The translations under genes were made by a program, and so were the position numbers. Below are positions 17,276-25,366 of a stretch of 64,000 nt of DNA, one piece after another. Position 1 is the first letter of the stretch. Each line of letters opens with the position of its first letter. The notes below the pieces were generated by a model, which made no database searches, was not told where the DNA came from, and saw only the letters and a list, made by a program, of their open reading frames with translations. The stretch is from Halorussus halophilus (GTDB taxonomy: Archaea; Halobacteriota; Halobacteria; Halobacteriales; Haladaptataceae): NCBI RefSeq assembly GCF_008831545.1, contig NZ_CP044523.1, forward strand, positions 1,550,001-1,614,000, in the 5' to 3' direction.

Positions 17276-17719
17276 TCACGGTCTGTGACGCCGATGCTTT
17301 CGCTCGCGTCCACGCTGTCCGTATCGTCGTTCGGAGTATCCCTGCTGGCGGTCGGACTGTCCTTGCTGTTGGGTTTGCGCTCGCTGGTGAGCCTGCGGTT
17401 CTGACTGCACGGGTGCGACGTATCGACCGGTCTTCGAGTTTCGCGGTTGCTGACCGCCTCGTTGGCTTCCCGCGAGGAACCGTCCAGTCTTCGGGTCTCG
17501 ACGTCGTTGGCTGGCCGCTCGGGACTGTCGTCCGCCCCCCTCGTACCGTTCTGGCTCCCGTCGTTTGGTTTCCTCTCTCTCGGAAACCTCCTCGCGATGT
17601 TCCCCGCGCTGTGCGACGAATCGCCCGGTCTTCGGGTCGCGGCGTTGTTGCTGTGCCTGCGCTCGTCGGATTTCGGTTCGTCGGCGCTCGTCTCGTTGAC
17701 TTCCGTATCTCTCGCTCAT
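17276..17719 (-). CDS. Highly basic, Arg/Gln-rich protein with KTGR(F/Y) repeats
   Basis: 147-residue protein that is extremely basic (Arg, Lys, His, Gln), against the acidic rule of halophile proteomes. Three repeats stand out: RRDPKTGRFVAQ (about residues 26-37), RRDPKTGRFLAG (about 73-84) and PRNSKTGRYVAP (about 91-102). The repeat codons differ at third positions while the amino acids stay the same, which argues that the frame is translated. The rest looks disordered (SERYGQRGRERKHRRHRP at the end). No family recognised; binding to nucleic acid is the natural guess. It lies 168 bp downstream of ndk on the same strand and converges with aglJ. Confidence 0.6.
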   Translation of the reverse strand: MSERYGSQRDERRRTEIRRAQAQQQRRDPKTGRFVAQRGEHREEVSEREETKRREPERYEGGGRQSRAASQRRRDPKTGRFLAGSQRGGQQPRNSKTGRYVAPVQSEPQAHQRAQTQQQGQSDRQQGYSERRYGQRGRERKHRRHRP

Positions 17720-17887
17720 AGAGTCTCCCCTCGTCTCACGACGCGCGACGGCAAAAGGACGGCCGACTGTTCGGGACGCAACGAGGAGTTACGCGACAGC
17801 GTCGAGACCGGTTCTGCTCGGTGTCGAGACCGGCCGGTGTTCGGAGTGAGTACGCGATAAAGAGACGAACTGACGGAAAACGTCAGC

Positions 17888-18352
17888 TTACTCGTAGAGC
17901 CACGTCTCGTCGATGCGGGCGTAATCGACGAGTTCCGCTTCGTCGAAGAAGAGGTCGATTTCGCGCTCGTTGGCGCCCTCGTCTTCGTGGTCGGAACCGT
18001 GGATGACGTTGCGACCGAGGTCGAGTCCGAAGTCACCGCGGATGGTGCCCGGAGCGGACTCGGCCGGGTCGGTCTCGCCCATCATGGTGCGAACCTGTCG
18101 GGTCGCGTCCTGGCCTTCCCAGACCATCGCGAAGACGGGACCGGACGTGATGAAGTCCACGAGACCCTCGAAGAACGGCTTGCCTTCGTGCTCGCCGTAG
18201 TGTTCGTGGGCCAGTTCTTGGTCGATCTGCATGAACTTCCCGGCGACCATCTTCAGACCGCGGTCCTCGAAGCGGGAGACGATCTCGCCGATGAGGCCGC
18301 GCTGGACGCCGTCGGGCTTGACCATGACGAAGGTTCGTTCTTCGTCGCTCAT
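17888..18352 (-). CDS. ndk: Nucleoside-diphosphate kinase
   Basis: 154-residue enzyme exchanging the gamma phosphate between NTPs and NDPs. [20 protein letters not shown] is the family N-terminus and [22 protein letters not shown] contains the nucleotide-binding residues. [31 protein letters not shown] contains the phospho-accepting His (VIHGSD). Its ATG overlaps the rpl24e stop by 4 bp, so it is the fourth gene of the rpl7ae-rps28e-rpl24e-ndk operon, a gene order conserved in haloarchaea, where infB normally follows. Here infB is not next. Confidence 0.96.
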   Translation of the reverse strand: MSDEERTFVMVKPDGVQRGLIGEIVSRFEDRGLKMVAGKFMQIDQELAHEHYGEHEGKPFFEGLVDFITSGPVFAMVWEGQDATRQVRTMMGETDPAESAPGTIRGDFGLDLGRNVIHGSDHEDEGANEREIDLFFDEAELVDYARIDETWLYE

Positions 18353-18537
18353 TGCTCACCCTCTGCTTGGCCGTCCTCGGTCCATTCGAGGTCGCGCGGT
18401 TCGCGGCCGAGGTCGGCGTTCTTCTCGCACTTCGCAGAGCAGTAGTGGATAGTCGTTCCGTCGGTGCGGACGAACATCGTTCCCGTGCCGGGTTCGATGT
18501 CGTCGCCGCAGTAGTCACACTCTCGCGTCTGAGGCAT
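18349..18537 (-). CDS. rpl24e: 50S ribosomal protein L24e
   Basis: 62-residue zinc-binding ribosomal protein. [20 protein letters not shown] and [20 protein letters not shown] provide two CxxC pairs that hold one zinc, as in other archaeal L24e. It sits 2 bp after rps28e and overlaps ndk by 4 bp, both consistent with one polycistronic message led by rpl7ae. Confidence 0.95.
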   Translation of the reverse strand: MPQTRECDYCGDDIEPGTGTMFVRTDGTTIHYCSAKCEKNADLGREPRDLEWTEDGQAEGEQ

Positions 18538-18539
18538 GG

Positions 18540-18767
18540 TTACTGTCCTCCGATGGAGTCGGCTTCGCGGGCGGTTTCGCGCAGTTGCAGCACGTCGCCC
18601 TCGCGGACGGGACCGAGACAGTTGCGCGTGATGATGCGCCCCTGATTCTCGCCCTCACGGATGCGGCACTTGACCTGCATGGCCTCGCCGTGCATCCCCG
18701 TCTTGCCGACGATTTCGATAACTTCGGCGGGCGTGGAGCCTTCCTCTTCAGTCTCTTCTGCGCTCAT
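18540..18767 (-). CDS. rps28e: 30S ribosomal protein S28e
   Basis: 75-residue S1-like OB-fold ribosomal protein. [24 protein letters not shown] and [27 protein letters not shown] are diagnostic of archaeal S28e. An acidic extension of about 12 residues ([11 protein letters not shown]) is typical of halophiles. It is 7 bp downstream of rpl7ae and 2 bp upstream of rpl24e. Confidence 0.95.
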   Translation of the reverse strand: MSAEETEEEGSTPAEVIEIVGKTGMHGEAMQVKCRIREGENQGRIITRNCLGPVREGDVLQLRETAREADSIGGQ

Positions 18768-18774
18768 GGTTTAC

Positions 18775-19137
18775 TTACCGAAGGTCCTCGACCTTCTGGG
18801 CAATGTCTTCGACGTCGTCCTCCGCCTCACCGGAATCGACGATGGCGGCAGCCGCGCTGCCGACTTCGAGACCGGCGGCGTGACCGACGTCGTCCTGCGT
18901 CTCGACGAAGACGAAGGGGATTCCCTTCTCGTCGGCGAGTTCGGGCAGGTGCATGACGATCTCTTCCGGCGTGACGTCTTCGGCGACGTACACGAGGTCG
19001 GCGTTACCGCGCTCGATTGCCTTGGTCGTCTCGTTCGTTCCTTTCTTTACGCTACCTGTGTCTCGGGCGACCTCCAGCGCCTCGATGGCGCTGTCTTGGA
19101 GGTCGGCTGGGACGTCGAAGTTTACGTATACTGGCAT
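18775..19137 (-). CDS. rpl7ae: 50S ribosomal protein L7Ae, kink-turn RNA-binding protein
   Basis: 120-residue archaeal L7Ae. The RNA-binding signature is visible as [29 protein letters not shown], and the end [24 protein letters not shown] is haloarchaea-like. The protein binds kink-turns in 23S rRNA, box C/D and H/ACA guide RNAs and RNase P RNA. It is the first gene of the rpl7ae-rps28e-rpl24e-ndk operon. Unusually for this window it has a long leader with a perfect GGAGGTGA Shine-Dalgarno seven bases before the ATG, preceded by a hairpin with box C/D-like kink-turn elements, which suggests that it controls its own translation. Confidence 0.96.
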   Translation of the reverse strand: MPVYVNFDVPADLQDSAIEALEVARDTGSVKKGTNETTKAIERGNADLVYVAEDVTPEEIVMHLPELADEKGIPFVFVETQDDVGHAAGLEVGSAAAAIVDSGEAEDDVEDIAQKVEDLR

Positions 19138-19144
19138 TGGTTGT

Positions 19145-19222
19145 TCACCTCCTACGCGTCGGCTCAGGCTCCCCTGCCGGATGAGTCCTGTGCGGCTAGG
19201 AGCATCATCAACCGCGCGTAGG
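19145..19222 (-). promoter_or_regulatory. Candidate kink-turn leader with embedded Shine-Dalgarno of rpl7ae
   Basis: Read on the minus strand, CCTACGCG (19222-19215) pairs perfectly with CGCGTAGG (19158-19151), forming an outer 8-bp stem. Inside it are TTGATGA (19211-19205), close to box C, and CTGA (19167-19164), identical to box D. They flank an inner stem GCTCC/GGAGC (19203-19199 with 19172-19168), topped by GCCG/CGGC. The last two G of the outer stem are also the first two of the Shine-Dalgarno GGAGGTGA (19152-19145). L7Ae binding to this fold should therefore hide the ribosome site. One extra nucleotide beside box D makes it slightly irregular. Confidence 0.65.
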
Positions 19223-19248
19223 TTGTACGCATCAGTTGTTCTTGACCC

Positions 19249-19257
19249 CTTAAAAAC
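19249..19257 (-). promoter_or_regulatory. TATA box of the rpl7ae-ndk operon
   Basis: On the minus strand the sequence is GTTTTTAAG. Placing the start site about 25 nt downstream puts it near 19225-19230, giving a leader of about 90 nt that just includes the whole predicted kink-turn hairpin. Confidence 0.65.
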
Positions 19258-19439
19258 GCTTTCAAATGGCTGGACGGCGTGGGAGAGGAAGACATGGAAA
19301 CCGGGAGTGGATTTGTTGGCGGGATTTCTTTTTGTGAGTGTGAGTTGGGGAGGAGTGTTAGTCCGCAAATCCCGCTCGAATGATGGCGGGTGAAGATAAG
19401 CCGGTTTTTGACCACGGACACCAGTACCGCGATTTTTCA

Positions 19440-19722
19440 CCAGCAACCGGGCGCGCGGGGTCGTGGTTGCGTGAGCGAAGCGAACGCAGGGTCGGCGGGC
19501 GCGGTTTGTCCGTCGGTGTCTCGTGCCGCGACCTGTTCGCGCGAGACCCTCGGGAACGAAGTGACCGAAGGCTCGTCAGAGTTTGCTCTGACGGTGGAGG
19601 AGGACCGGAGGCCCGGGCGGCGCGACCCGTCGCGCCGCCCGTACTGAGGACCGCAGTCGGTTGGGGAGGGTTGGCTGATGCGGTGCAGAGCAGTGCTGTC
19701 GCGGTCTTCTCGGTTTCGGGAG
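19440..19722 (+). repeat. Structured intergenic element, copy A (full or nearly full)
   Basis: Copy A of a family found six times in this window; its left boundary is approximate and its right TAGCTA terminus is missing. Hairpins seen: a long-range GGTCGTGG/CCGCGACC pairing; GCGT-GA-GC-GAA-GC-GA-ACGC at 19469-19487; TCGG-GA-AC-GAA-GT-GA-CCGA at 19550-19568; GTCAGAG/CTCTGAC at 19575-19592 followed by GGTGGA; and an 11-bp stem at 19615-19640. The conserved GTACTGAGGACCGCAGTCGG and GTTGGGGAGGG blocks follow. It ends 115 bp before tmcA. The preceding stretch 19258-19439 holds nothing I can support, and overlapping open frames here lack any recognisable protein. Confidence 0.7.
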
Positions 19723-19836
19723 CAGTGCTGTTCTCTCCCATTTTCTCTCCGCTACGACCAGAAGCCGACCTACCTGGTTCACAATCCCCAAATCACACCG
19801 CATAAACCCCACAACGACCAACTCACACCCAAACAG

Positions 19837-22137
19837 ATGCCGCTCCCCGACGTAGCAACCGAACTCCACACTGAATCCCAAGCCGTCGGCGAGCGTCGCC
19901 TGCTCGTCCTCACGGGGACCCAAGACGCCTGCTACGAGGCTGCCGAAACCGCGCTCGACGCCGCCGAAATCCCCCGAAAGGAGACGACCCTCCTCGCCAG
20001 AGAACGCCACCTCGACTGTGAACGCGTCGGTCCCAAAAAAGCCAAAGAACTACTCGGAACCACCCAGCAGTGCATAGTCCTCGACCTGCACGACGATTTC
20101 CGACCCAACGCCATCGGGCGAACCGTCGGCGCAGTCGATGGCGGTGGCTTGTACGTCCTGCTGATGCCCAACTTCGGGGAGTTCGCCGACCAGCGAACCG
20201 ACTTCGATAGCTCGCTGGCCGTGCCGCCCGCGGACATCGACGCCGTGTCGGGGAACTTCCGTCGGCGTTTCTGCGAGACCCTACAAATGCATCGCGGCGT
20301 CGCCATCTGGAACACCGACACCGAGACACTCGAACAGTCGGGACTCACCCACCCGAAGCCTCGCTTCCCCACTGAACCGCCCGAACTTCCCGACTCACAC
20401 ACCTTCCCCCGCGAAGCCTACGACGCTTGCCTCACCGGGGACCAGATAGCGGTCGTGCAGAAGTTCGAGGTTCTTCGAGGCGGTCCAGAGAAAAACGCCG
20501 TCGTCGTGGAGGCAGACCGCGGCCGCGGGAAGTCCAGTGCCGCAGGAATCGCCGCCGGAAGCCTCGCCGCAGAGGGCGAAGACGTACTCGTGACCGCCCC
20601 CGAGTACCGAAGCGCACGCGAGGTGTTCGTCCGGGCCGCAGACCTCCTCCGCAAACTCGGTCACGACATCTCGACGGACCACGACCCGCCGCGGGAGATT
20701 GCTACCGATTCAGGCAAAATCAGATTCGCCAAGCCCACTGAAGCCGCCGAACTCCCCGACGCCCCGGACGTCCTGTTCGTAGATGAAGCGGCCGCCCTCT
20801 CCGTCGGTTTGCTCGAACGATTCCTGGCGGCCGACCGCGTGGCGTTCACGACTACGGTCCACGGCTACGAGGGCGCGGGCCGTGGATTCTCCGTGCGGTT
20901 CCGCGACCGACTCGCGGAGAGCGACCACGAAGTGACCGAAACGCGACTCGACCAGCCGATTCGCTACGCGGCGGGCGACCCCGTCGAAGTCTGGGCGTTC
21001 CGCGCGCTCTTGCTCGATGCTCGACCGCCCGTCGAGCAGGTGGTTAGAGACGCGAATCCGGAGTCCGACTCTGTCGAGTACCGAACGCTCTCACCCGGCG
21101 ACTTGCTGGCCGACGAGAACTTGCTCCGGGAGGCGTTCGGCCTGCTCGTCCTCGCCCACTACCGCACCGAACCCGCGGACCTCGCGCGACTTCTCGACGC
21201 GCCGAATCTCTCGGTGCGCGCGCTCACTTTCGACGGTCACGTCGTCGGCGTCGCCCTGCTGGCCCGCGAAGGAAACCTCCCCGAAGACGTGCGCGAACAC
21301 ATGTACGACGGCGGGCGCGTGAAGGGCAACATGCTTCCGGACGTGCTGACGACCCAACTGCGCGACGAGTCGGCCGGAATTCCGAAAGGAATGCGAGTCG
21401 TCCGAATCGCGGTCCACGACGCCGTTCGTTCTGCGGGACTCGGGTCACGCTTGCTCGCCGAGATTCGTGCGGAGTTCGAAGACGAACTCGATTGGCTCGG
21501 CGTCGGCTACGGTGCGACGCCCCAACTCCTGCGGTTCTGGCACCGAAACGGCTACCGCACCGTTCAACTCTCGACCACGCGCAACGACACCAGCGGCGAA
21601 CACTCTGCGCTCATGCTCGACCCGCTGAGCGGGGGCGGAAGGGCTCTCCACGACCGTCACGCCGACTGGTTCGCATCGCGAATCACGTCGATGCTCGGCG
21701 ACTCGCTCCGGGGGGTCGATGCTGACGTAGTGCGTGCGCTTTTGCCAACTATCGACGCCCGTATCGAACTCGACCTCTCGCCGTGGGACTGGCGCGCCGT
21801 CGCGGCCAGCGCCTACGGACCCGGACTCTACGACGCCGCGCCCCGACCGTTCCGCCGCGTCGCGCTGAAGTACTTCGTGGAGAAGAGCGAGGCGAACGCC
21901 GAGCGTTCGCCGGACGCCGTCGCGAGTCGCTCGCCGGCGAGCGACTCGCTCACACTACAGCACGAGCGAGTACTCGTTCGGAAAGTCCTGCAAGGCCACG
22001 ACTGGAAGACGGTCGCGGACGAACTCGGGTTTCATTCCACTGGCCAGTGCATGCGCGCGCTCGGCGACGCCTACGAACCGCTAGTCGATGCCTACGGCGA
22101 CGAGGCAGCGATGGCGGAGAAAGAGCGTTACGAGTGA
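19837..22137 (+). CDS. tmcA: tRNA(Met) cytidine acetyltransferase TmcA
   Basis: 766-residue enzyme that forms N4-acetylcytidine using acetyl-CoA and ATP, on elongator tRNA-Met in bacteria and more broadly in archaea. The N-terminal domain (about 1-190) is followed by a RecA/helicase-like module with Walker A EADRGRGKSSAAG (Lys232) and DEAA-box VLFVDEAAALSV. A GNAT acetyltransferase domain then contains MRVVRIAVHDAVRSAGLGSRLL and GATPQLLRFWHRNGYR, and a C-terminal tRNA-binding tail ends the protein. The start ATG follows a CATAAAC element by about 30 nt. Near residues 685-705 the coding DNA carries two perfect hairpin sequences (see separate entry). It converges with the next gene with one base between the stops. 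Confidence 0.93.
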   Translation: MPLPDVATELHTESQAVGERRLLVLTGTQDACYEAAETALDAAEIPRKETTLLARERHLDCERVGPKKAKELLGTTQQCIVLDLHDDFRPNAIGRTVGAVDGGGLYVLLMPNFGEFADQRTDFDSSLAVPPADIDAVSGNFRRRFCETLQMHRGVAIWNTDTETLEQSGLTHPKPRFPTEPPELPDSHTFPREAYDACLTGDQIAVVQKFEVLRGGPEKNAVVVEADRGRGKSSAAGIAAGSLAAEGEDVLVTAPEYRSAREVFVRAADLLRKLGHDISTDHDPPREIATDSGKIRFAKPTEAAELPDAPDVLFVDEAAALSVGLLERFLAADRVAFTTTVHGYEGAGRGFSVRFRDRLAESDHEVTETRLDQPIRYAAGDPVEVWAFRALLLDARPPVEQVVRDANPESDSVEYRTLSPGDLLADENLLREAFGLLVLAHYRTEPADLARLLDAPNLSVRALTFDGHVVGVALLAREGNLPEDVREHMYDGGRVKGNMLPDVLTTQLRDESAGIPKGMRVVRIAVHDAVRSAGLGSRLLAEIRAEFEDELDWLGVGYGATPQLLRFWHRNGYRTVQLSTTRNDTSGEHSALMLDPLSGGGRALHDRHADWFASRITSMLGDSLRGVDADVVRALLPTIDARIELDLSPWDWRAVAASAYGPGLYDAAPRPFRRVALKYFVEKSEANAERSPDAVASRSPASDSLTLQHERVLVRKVLQGHDWKTVADELGFHSTGQCMRALGDAYEPLVDAYGDEAAMAEKERYE
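21891..21949 (+). repeat. Two consecutive perfect hairpins inside the tmcA coding sequence
   Basis: GGCGAAC (21891-21897) pairs with GTTCGCC (21905-21911). Directly after it, 21922-21949 is a 28-bp perfect palindrome, with arms of 14 bp beginning GCGAGTCGCTCGCC and no loop. They encode a low-complexity linker (ANAERSPDAVASRSPASDSL) between the body and the C-terminal helix-turn-helix-like tail of TmcA. Confidence 0.75.
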
Positions 22138-22138
22138 G

Positions 22139-22807
22139 TCACTCCTCTGGTATCGTATTCGGCCCAGTAGCGAGCACTCGCTGGCCGAGCGTCTGCTGTG
22201 CGCGCCGGAGTCGCTTCGAGACCGCCTGTGAGGAGATACCAATCTCGTCGGACAGTTCGCTCAGGTTGGTCTCTCGCGGCACCTCGAAGTAACCCGCTTC
22301 GAGCGCGACGTGGAACGCTTCGTACTGCTTCTCGGTGAGGACGAACTGGCCGCCAGTGGTCGGGAGTTCGGGCGTGTGGAGTCGTTTCAGTTCGGCATCG
22401 ACGCTCGCCCGGTCGAGTTCCGTCTGGAGCTTCGAGAGGTCTTCGCGGTGCCGGAATCGCATCGTGAAGTCCCAACCGTCTCGGGTCGCACACCCTGTCA
22501 ACACGACCGGGTCGCTCGACAGCAGTCGTTCGATAGCCTCCGAGACATGTTCGTTCCACTCGACGTGGTACAGCGTCGCGTTGTCGGTCTCGTTGAGTTT
22601 CGAGACTTCCGCGGTCGTCTCGTCGCTCCGAACTGCCTCGTCCACGGCGTCCGGACTGCCGCCACGAGTCCAGAGATACGGCAACAGTCGCCCGGTCGGG
22701 TGGGCGACGACACGCTCGGCCTCGACGCAGAGCTCTGGCACGGCTTCGAACGCGTCTTCGAGCGCGAATTCGGAGACTGGGAGCGTGAACTCCGCCACGA
22801 GGTTCAT
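22139..22807 (-). CDS. Bacterio-opsin-activator (Bat) type HTH regulator
   Basis: 222-residue transcription regulator with the haloarchaeal HTH-10 C-terminal domain: LTEKQYEAFHVALEAGYFEVPRETNLSELSDEIGISSQAVSKRLRR. The N-terminal 150 residues (LPVSEFALEDAFEAVPELCVEAERVVAHP...) form the Bat-associated sensory/GAF-like region whose ligand is unknown. It lies between tmcA (convergent) and a HalOD1 protein on the same strand. A TATA-like CTTATAAAC on the minus strand near 22860-22868 suggests its own promoter with a short leader. A second protein with the same layout is encoded at 31.7-32.3 kb. Confidence 0.88.
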   Translation of the reverse strand: MNLVAEFTLPVSEFALEDAFEAVPELCVEAERVVAHPTGRLLPYLWTRGGSPDAVDEAVRSDETTAEVSKLNETDNATLYHVEWNEHVSEAIERLLSSDPVVLTGCATRDGWDFTMRFRHREDLSKLQTELDRASVDAELKRLHTPELPTTGGQFVLTEKQYEAFHVALEAGYFEVPRETNLSELSDEIGISSQAVSKRLRRAQQTLGQRVLATGPNTIPEE

Positions 22808-22900
22808 AGACTTGAACCGAAGTACTACGGAGGAAAGAGGGTAACGGGCGACCAGTCAGGTGTTTATAAGCCGTCGGCTACTTCCGTCCTGCACTGTCGA

Positions 22901-23194
22901 TTATTCGTCGCACCGAACGACGACGCGGTCGTCGGCGAACACGACGACTTCACAGTCGCAGTAGTCGAACGAGACGTGGCCGTCACTTCGTTCTCCGTTC
23001 GTTCGCGTGTCCGCGAACAAGGCGTCGAGCGCGTTGGGGTCGATACGCTCGTGTAGCGATGGTAACAACATCGGTTCTCGGTTTCGAACGCTGGCGACGG
23101 CGTAGACGACCGCCCTGCTCGGTAATTCGTCGTCGCCGACGTGGTACGTGTGCTGGTGTTCGTCCTCAGCGAGACGACCTGCGTCTCCATCCAT
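22901..23194 (-). CDS. HalOD1 output-domain protein
   Basis: 97-residue stand-alone HalOD1 domain. The pattern SRAVVYAVASVRNREPMLLPSLHERIDPNALDALF, then GHVSFDYCDCEVVVFADDRVVV, is the typical haloarchaeal output domain usually found alone or behind receiver/PAS modules. It presumably mediates protein-protein interaction in signalling; no catalytic residues are known. The start ATG (complement 23192-23194) gives MDGDAGRLAEDEHQHTYHVG. It is immediately upstream of the Bat-type regulator on the same strand, so a functional link is possible. Confidence 0.85.
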   Translation of the reverse strand: MDGDAGRLAEDEHQHTYHVGDDELPSRAVVYAVASVRNREPMLLPSLHERIDPNALDALFADTRTNGERSDGHVSFDYCDCEVVVFADDRVVVRCDE

Positions 23195-23386
23195 AACCAG
23201 CAAAAAATGCAGCAAGACCCCTTAGTACCCCGGTTGGATGTGAAATGCGTTTAAGTAGTGGTGGACGAAGGGCGCAACGGAATAGAGCGGTGACGAAAAA
23301 CGCGGAGCGAACTACCGGAGGCGAAGGGAGGGGGAGTAACCTAGCGGAGGCGAAACGTGACGTACCTCCGATTCGTACGGTCGCGT

Positions 23387-23548
23387 ATGCCCTGTGCGGA
23401 AGACGACTGCGAAAATCGGGCGGCAGTCCGCCTGCACGTCCCGTGGGCCGAGAACCGAGACGTTTGTGTGGGTCACGCCCGCGTCCTCGCGCAGCGAGAC
23501 GGCGTGGTCGCAGAACCGCTGGCGGAGTCCGACGCGGAGTGGCCGTAG
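23387..23548 (+). CDS. Small Cys-rich, zinc-ribbon-like protein
   Basis: 53-residue acidic protein: MPCAEDDCENRAAVRLHVPW, then DVCVGHARVLAQRDGVVAEP. Cys3, Cys8 and the CxxH pair (C-V-G-H, about residues 27-30) would suffice for one zinc. Similar very small zinc-finger proteins are common in haloarchaea (established as a general observation), but I cannot name this family. The frame extends 10 codons upstream, yet the MPC start is the natural one. A TATA-like GTTTAAGTAG lies about 130 bp upstream (23249-23258); the intervening purine-rich stretch has no gene. Its stop abuts that of convergent gltX. Confidence 0.6.
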   Translation: MPCAEDDCENRAAVRLHVPWAENRDVCVGHARVLAQRDGVVAEPLAESDAEWP

Positions 23549-25267
23549 TTATTCGTGGGCGAAGTACGCGACGGATTCTTCTTGCTCGTGTCGGTCAACG
23601 CGCGCGAATCCGACGCGTTCGAACTGCACCATGTCGTCTACGTCGGTCGTCGCGAACCCGGGTTCTGCGTGGCCCGTCTGGTCGCCGTGCATCGTCCGCA
23701 GTCGGGTCGGAACCGCAGTTTCGGCCGGGACCCAGTGAATCACGTCTACGCCCTCCTCGCGCACGGCGTCGATGTCGTCGCCGGTGTAGTCGAGTTCGTC
23801 GGCCGTGTACCGGAAACAGCCGAGACCCTTCAGCCAGACTCGCTCGCCTTCGGCCGGTAAGTCGTCCAGTTCGAGCATGACGGCGTCCTCGACCGCGATG
23901 TCGCGGGTGCCTCTATCCTCGTGTTCGGGATGCACTGGCGGGTGTGCGGCGTCCGGGGCGTCTTCGGAGACCGGAAGCGACTCGCCGTCACGCACGAAGA
24001 AGAACCGGTTCGCGTCGTCGTCTATCAGGTCGCGGTTCTTCGAGTAGACCGTACTCATCGCCAAGTCCACGTTCGTCGTGGAGGTGCCGAGTTCGACCAT
24101 CGACTCGGTGAGCGCCGCGCCGCGGATGCCCCGTCGTTGGACGCTGGGGATGGTCGGCGCGCGCGGGTCGTCCCAGCCGTCGAGTTCGCCGCCTTCGATG
24201 AGTTCCGAAATCGTGGAGGTGGACATCTTCACGTCGTACTCGTCCACCTGCACGTGGCCCCAGTGGATGACCTCGGGGTACTCCCAATCGAAGTAGTCGT
24301 AGACGAACTGCTGGCGCTTCGCCGAATCCTGCAAGTCGATGCCGCGGATGATGTGCGTGACGCCCGTCAAGTGGTCGTCCACGCCGGACTGGAAGTCGAG
24401 CATCGGCCAGCAACGATACTCTGCGGCGTCTTCGCGTGGGTGGGGCGTGTCGATGATTCGGAACGCGACCCAGTCCCGGAGCGCGGGGTTCTTGTGCTCG
24501 ATGTCGGTCTTCACTCGAAGCACTTTCTCGCCGGAACTGTACTCGCCTTCGACCATCGCCTCGAACTCCGACAAGGTTGTTTCCTTGTCCTTGTCGCGGT
24601 GGGGACACGCCTCGCCGGAGTTTTTGAGGTTCGAGAACTCCTCGCCGGAACAGGAGCACGTGTACGCGGCGTCTTTCTCGATGAGGTCCCGCGCGTGGTC
24701 GTAGTAGATTTCGAGGCGGTCGCTGGCCCGGTAGACCTCGGCGGGTTCGAAGCCGAGATACTCGACCTCTTCCAGAATCTCGTCGTAGGCCGACAGAAGC
24801 GGCCGCTTCGTCTCTGGGTCGGTGTCGTCGAAGCGGACGATGAACTCGCCGTCGTAGAGGTCGGCGTAGGTGCCGATGACCGCGGGCATCCGCGCGTGGC
24901 CGATGTGCCACGGGCCGTTCGGATTCGGCGCACAGCGCATCCGGATTTCGTCGTAATCGTCTGTGTTCGGCAGGTCGGGCAGGACCTGTTCCTCGCCCTC
25001 GTCCTCGCTCTCCAACTCCTCGACCCACTCGGGGTCGAGTTCGACCAATCGCTCACGGCGCTCTTCGACGCTCAGTCCGTTGACTCGCGAGACGACGGGG
25101 CCGATGATGCCCGGAATCTCGTCGCCGTGTTGGCGGAAGTCCGGATTCTCGCCCATCAGCGGTCCCATGACCGCGCCCACGTCGGCCTCGCTCTCGTGTT
25201 TGACCGCGTTGACCAGCGCGTGTAACTCTGCCTCGCGCTCTATCTGCTCGCGTAGTTCGTCGTCCAT
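23549..25267 (-). CDS. gltX: Glutamyl-tRNA synthetase (archaeal GlnRS-like type)
   Basis: 572-residue class I synthetase. The HIGH motif is in MRCAPNPNGPWHIGHARMPA, and the KMSKS equivalent is DVKMSTSTISE, as in archaeal GluRS. The CSCSGEEF...CPHRD segment may hold zinc. The C-terminal half is the GlnRS-like double beta barrel (MLELDDLPAEGERVWLKGLG). It charges tRNA-Glu and, in archaea, tRNA-Gln for later amidation. In haloarchaea gltX often follows the isoprenoid genes idsA and rnj; here it is separated from them by two regulators on the opposite strand, suggesting a local insertion or rearrangement. Confidence 0.96.
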   Translation of the reverse strand: MDDELREQIEREAELHALVNAVKHESEADVGAVMGPLMGENPDFRQHGDEIPGIIGPVVSRVNGLSVEERRERLVELDPEWVEELESEDEGEEQVLPDLPNTDDYDEIRMRCAPNPNGPWHIGHARMPAVIGTYADLYDGEFIVRFDDTDPETKRPLLSAYDEILEEVEYLGFEPAEVYRASDRLEIYYDHARDLIEKDAAYTCSCSGEEFSNLKNSGEACPHRDKDKETTLSEFEAMVEGEYSSGEKVLRVKTDIEHKNPALRDWVAFRIIDTPHPREDAAEYRCWPMLDFQSGVDDHLTGVTHIIRGIDLQDSAKRQQFVYDYFDWEYPEVIHWGHVQVDEYDVKMSTSTISELIEGGELDGWDDPRAPTIPSVQRRGIRGAALTESMVELGTSTTNVDLAMSTVYSKNRDLIDDDANRFFFVRDGESLPVSEDAPDAAHPPVHPEHEDRGTRDIAVEDAVMLELDDLPAEGERVWLKGLGCFRYTADELDYTGDDIDAVREEGVDVIHWVPAETAVPTRLRTMHGDQTGHAEPGFATTDVDDMVQFERVGFARVDRHEQEESVAYFAHE

Positions 25268-25366
25268 TGTCGGCCAGTTCGGGCGTCCCGGGGAAAACTA
25301 AACCGGATTCCGTTCGACGGTAGACCAAGGGGCTTAGGTGCCTTGCCACGAACAGTGGCCAAGAGC

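Noticed and set aside
19358-19805. Overlapping open frames on both strands in the L7Ae-tmcA gap
   Set aside because: They translate to Arg/Ser/Pro-rich sequence with no motif and coincide with the hairpins of structured element A; base pairing, not codons, explains the sequence.
23921-25225. 434-codon plus-strand frame opposite gltX
   Set aside because: Antisense shadow of glutamyl-tRNA synthetase; no motif and reversed codon-position bias.
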